Assembly: GCA_964200185.2 (NCBI GenBank)
Contig: CAXNAD020000258.1
Span: forward strand, 1 to 23,249
Length of the DNA stretch: 23,249 nt
Reading direction: 5' to 3'
Origin: Choristocarpus tenellus KU-1152
Taxonomy: Eukaryota; Phaeophyceae
A program made the translations under genes and the position numbers. The notes below the pieces were generated by a model. That model saw nothing but the letters and a program-made list of their open reading frames with translations. It was not told where the DNA came from and did no database searches. Every line of letters starts with the position of its first letter. Position 1 is the stretch's first letter. Of the stretch, positions 22,717 to 23,249 are shown piece by piece.

Positions 22717-22733
22717 AAAAAAAAAAAAAAAAA
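22717..22733 (+). repeat. Poly(A) run of 17
   Basis: An uninterrupted run of 17 A follows caaatt. It could be a simple homopolymer or the tail of an old retroposed copy; no target-site duplication is evident. Confidence 0.9.
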
Positions 22734-22886
22734 TGGCAATGATCTGTAACACACATACACACGATAATCTCTTTACTGAAACGGTAGGTTACGATATCAC
22801 AGCAATGCATGATATACAGACTATACAAAGTAGTATGTTCACATGAAATACGAATTCTCAAGTCAGCACCACAAGGGATGAGAATT

Positions 22887-23249
22887 TTACTGTTTATCCA
22901 ATCCATTTACTGCACGATAGACTGCAATCATTTCACGGCATTGTGGGATCTGCTCTATTCTTTTGTGAAGATCACAAGACGGTCTATAGCCACAAAGACA
23001 AAGGCGATAGATAACATTAGTGGACAAACGACAACCAGGACCGGGTCTGTCCAACAATGCTATCAATAGTATATTGGCCAATGACAGGTTGAGAGATTTG
23101 ATGGTCTACATCCAGTAATGGTAGTGGTTTTCCCATAAACAAATAATCTAGTTCATTCAAATCTGGTGTGGGAGGTTGAACTTGAGGATAGTAACGTTTC
23201 ATCCTACCCAGATGAATAGAAAATGGACGTGGGTTTCCAGGTAGTACTA
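22887..23249 (-). mobile_element. Probable Ty3/gypsy-type retrotransposon, C-terminal end of polyprotein, partial and frameshifted
   Basis: Read on the - strand from the window edge, the frame gives PGNPRPFSIHLGRMKRYYPQ, like the integrase C-terminal stretch that ends with a V/IH-S-L/MKRYY motif, then a linker and QYTIDSIVGQTR, like the EY-VE-ILG-R start of a retrotransposon chromodomain. It stops at about 23017. A neighbouring frame continues with a YRLCLCGY segment (compare YLVKWKGY) and CREMIAVYRAV before a stop at 22887-22889. One frame change near 23040 thus breaks the chromodomain. The rest of the element lies to the right of the window. Similarity is by motif only. Confidence 0.45.

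Larger units (their letters stand above)
19216..22886. other. Gene-poor region right of the PPR-like gene
   Basis: I find no recognisable gene. Open frames are short and not joined by convincing splice sites. The frame near 20930-20985 (TERTPHEVYHGDHPPL) loosely recalls the end of a copia-type integrase but runs into a stop, and nothing around it confirms this. The right part probably includes the long terminal repeat or flank belonging to the retroelement fragment at 22887-23249. Confidence 0.45.

Noticed and set aside
22717-22733. Poly(A) tail of a retroposed gene copy
   Set aside because: No coding similarity upstream and no flanking direct repeat; a simple homopolymer is the safer reading.

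Overview
This is eukaryotic nuclear DNA. Genes are broken into short exons by GT-AG introns, often with a CTNAC-like branch motif about 35 bases before the acceptor. Intergenic and intronic DNA is ample, and there are remnants of a mariner-like transposon and probably of an LTR retrotransposon. The gene set (a Sec63-type ER translocon protein, a bacterial-type NhaC antiporter with a signal peptide, a mitochondrial-looking PPR-type protein) together with a plant/stramenopile-style mariner transposase suggests a microalga or another protist with a compact-to-medium genome. The species cannot be fixed from the sequence alone.

Layout. (1) Positions 1-2182, + strand: the middle part of a SEC63-like gene, namely the end of the J domain and the following membrane helix in three phase-matched exons. 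The last exon reads into a 12-bp minisatellite coding for Gly-Asp-Asn-Leu repeats and then an acidic tail. (2) 2183-5248: no gene that I can name; one perfect hairpin and one orphan open segment. (3) 10292-5249, - strand: a complete NhaC-family Na+/H+ antiporter gene. I resolved nine exons whose phases all agree, giving 659 codons; one intron appears to be GC-AG. (4) 10293-10488: a short divergent promoter region. (5) 10489-19215, + strand: a PPR-like gene of about nine exons and about 505 codons, with an arginine-rich, transit-peptide-like N-terminus. Its 3.35-kb seventh intron contains a degenerate tandem repeat and a 1.83-kb mariner-like element with terminal inverted repeats, a decayed transposase and two tRNA-like segments. 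(6) 19216-22886: no recognisable gene. (7) 22887-23249, - strand: the probable C-terminal end of an LTR-retrotransposon polyprotein, cut by the window edge.

The three cellular genes do not form a pathway. SEC63-like and NhaC are convergent, NhaC and the PPR-like gene are divergent and may share a promoter. The most notable points are the repeat-tailed SEC63-like gene, the secretory N-terminal domain on the antiporter, the probable GC-AG intron and the composite transposon inside the PPR-like intron. I found no evidence of a defence island, CRISPR array or other new multi-gene system.
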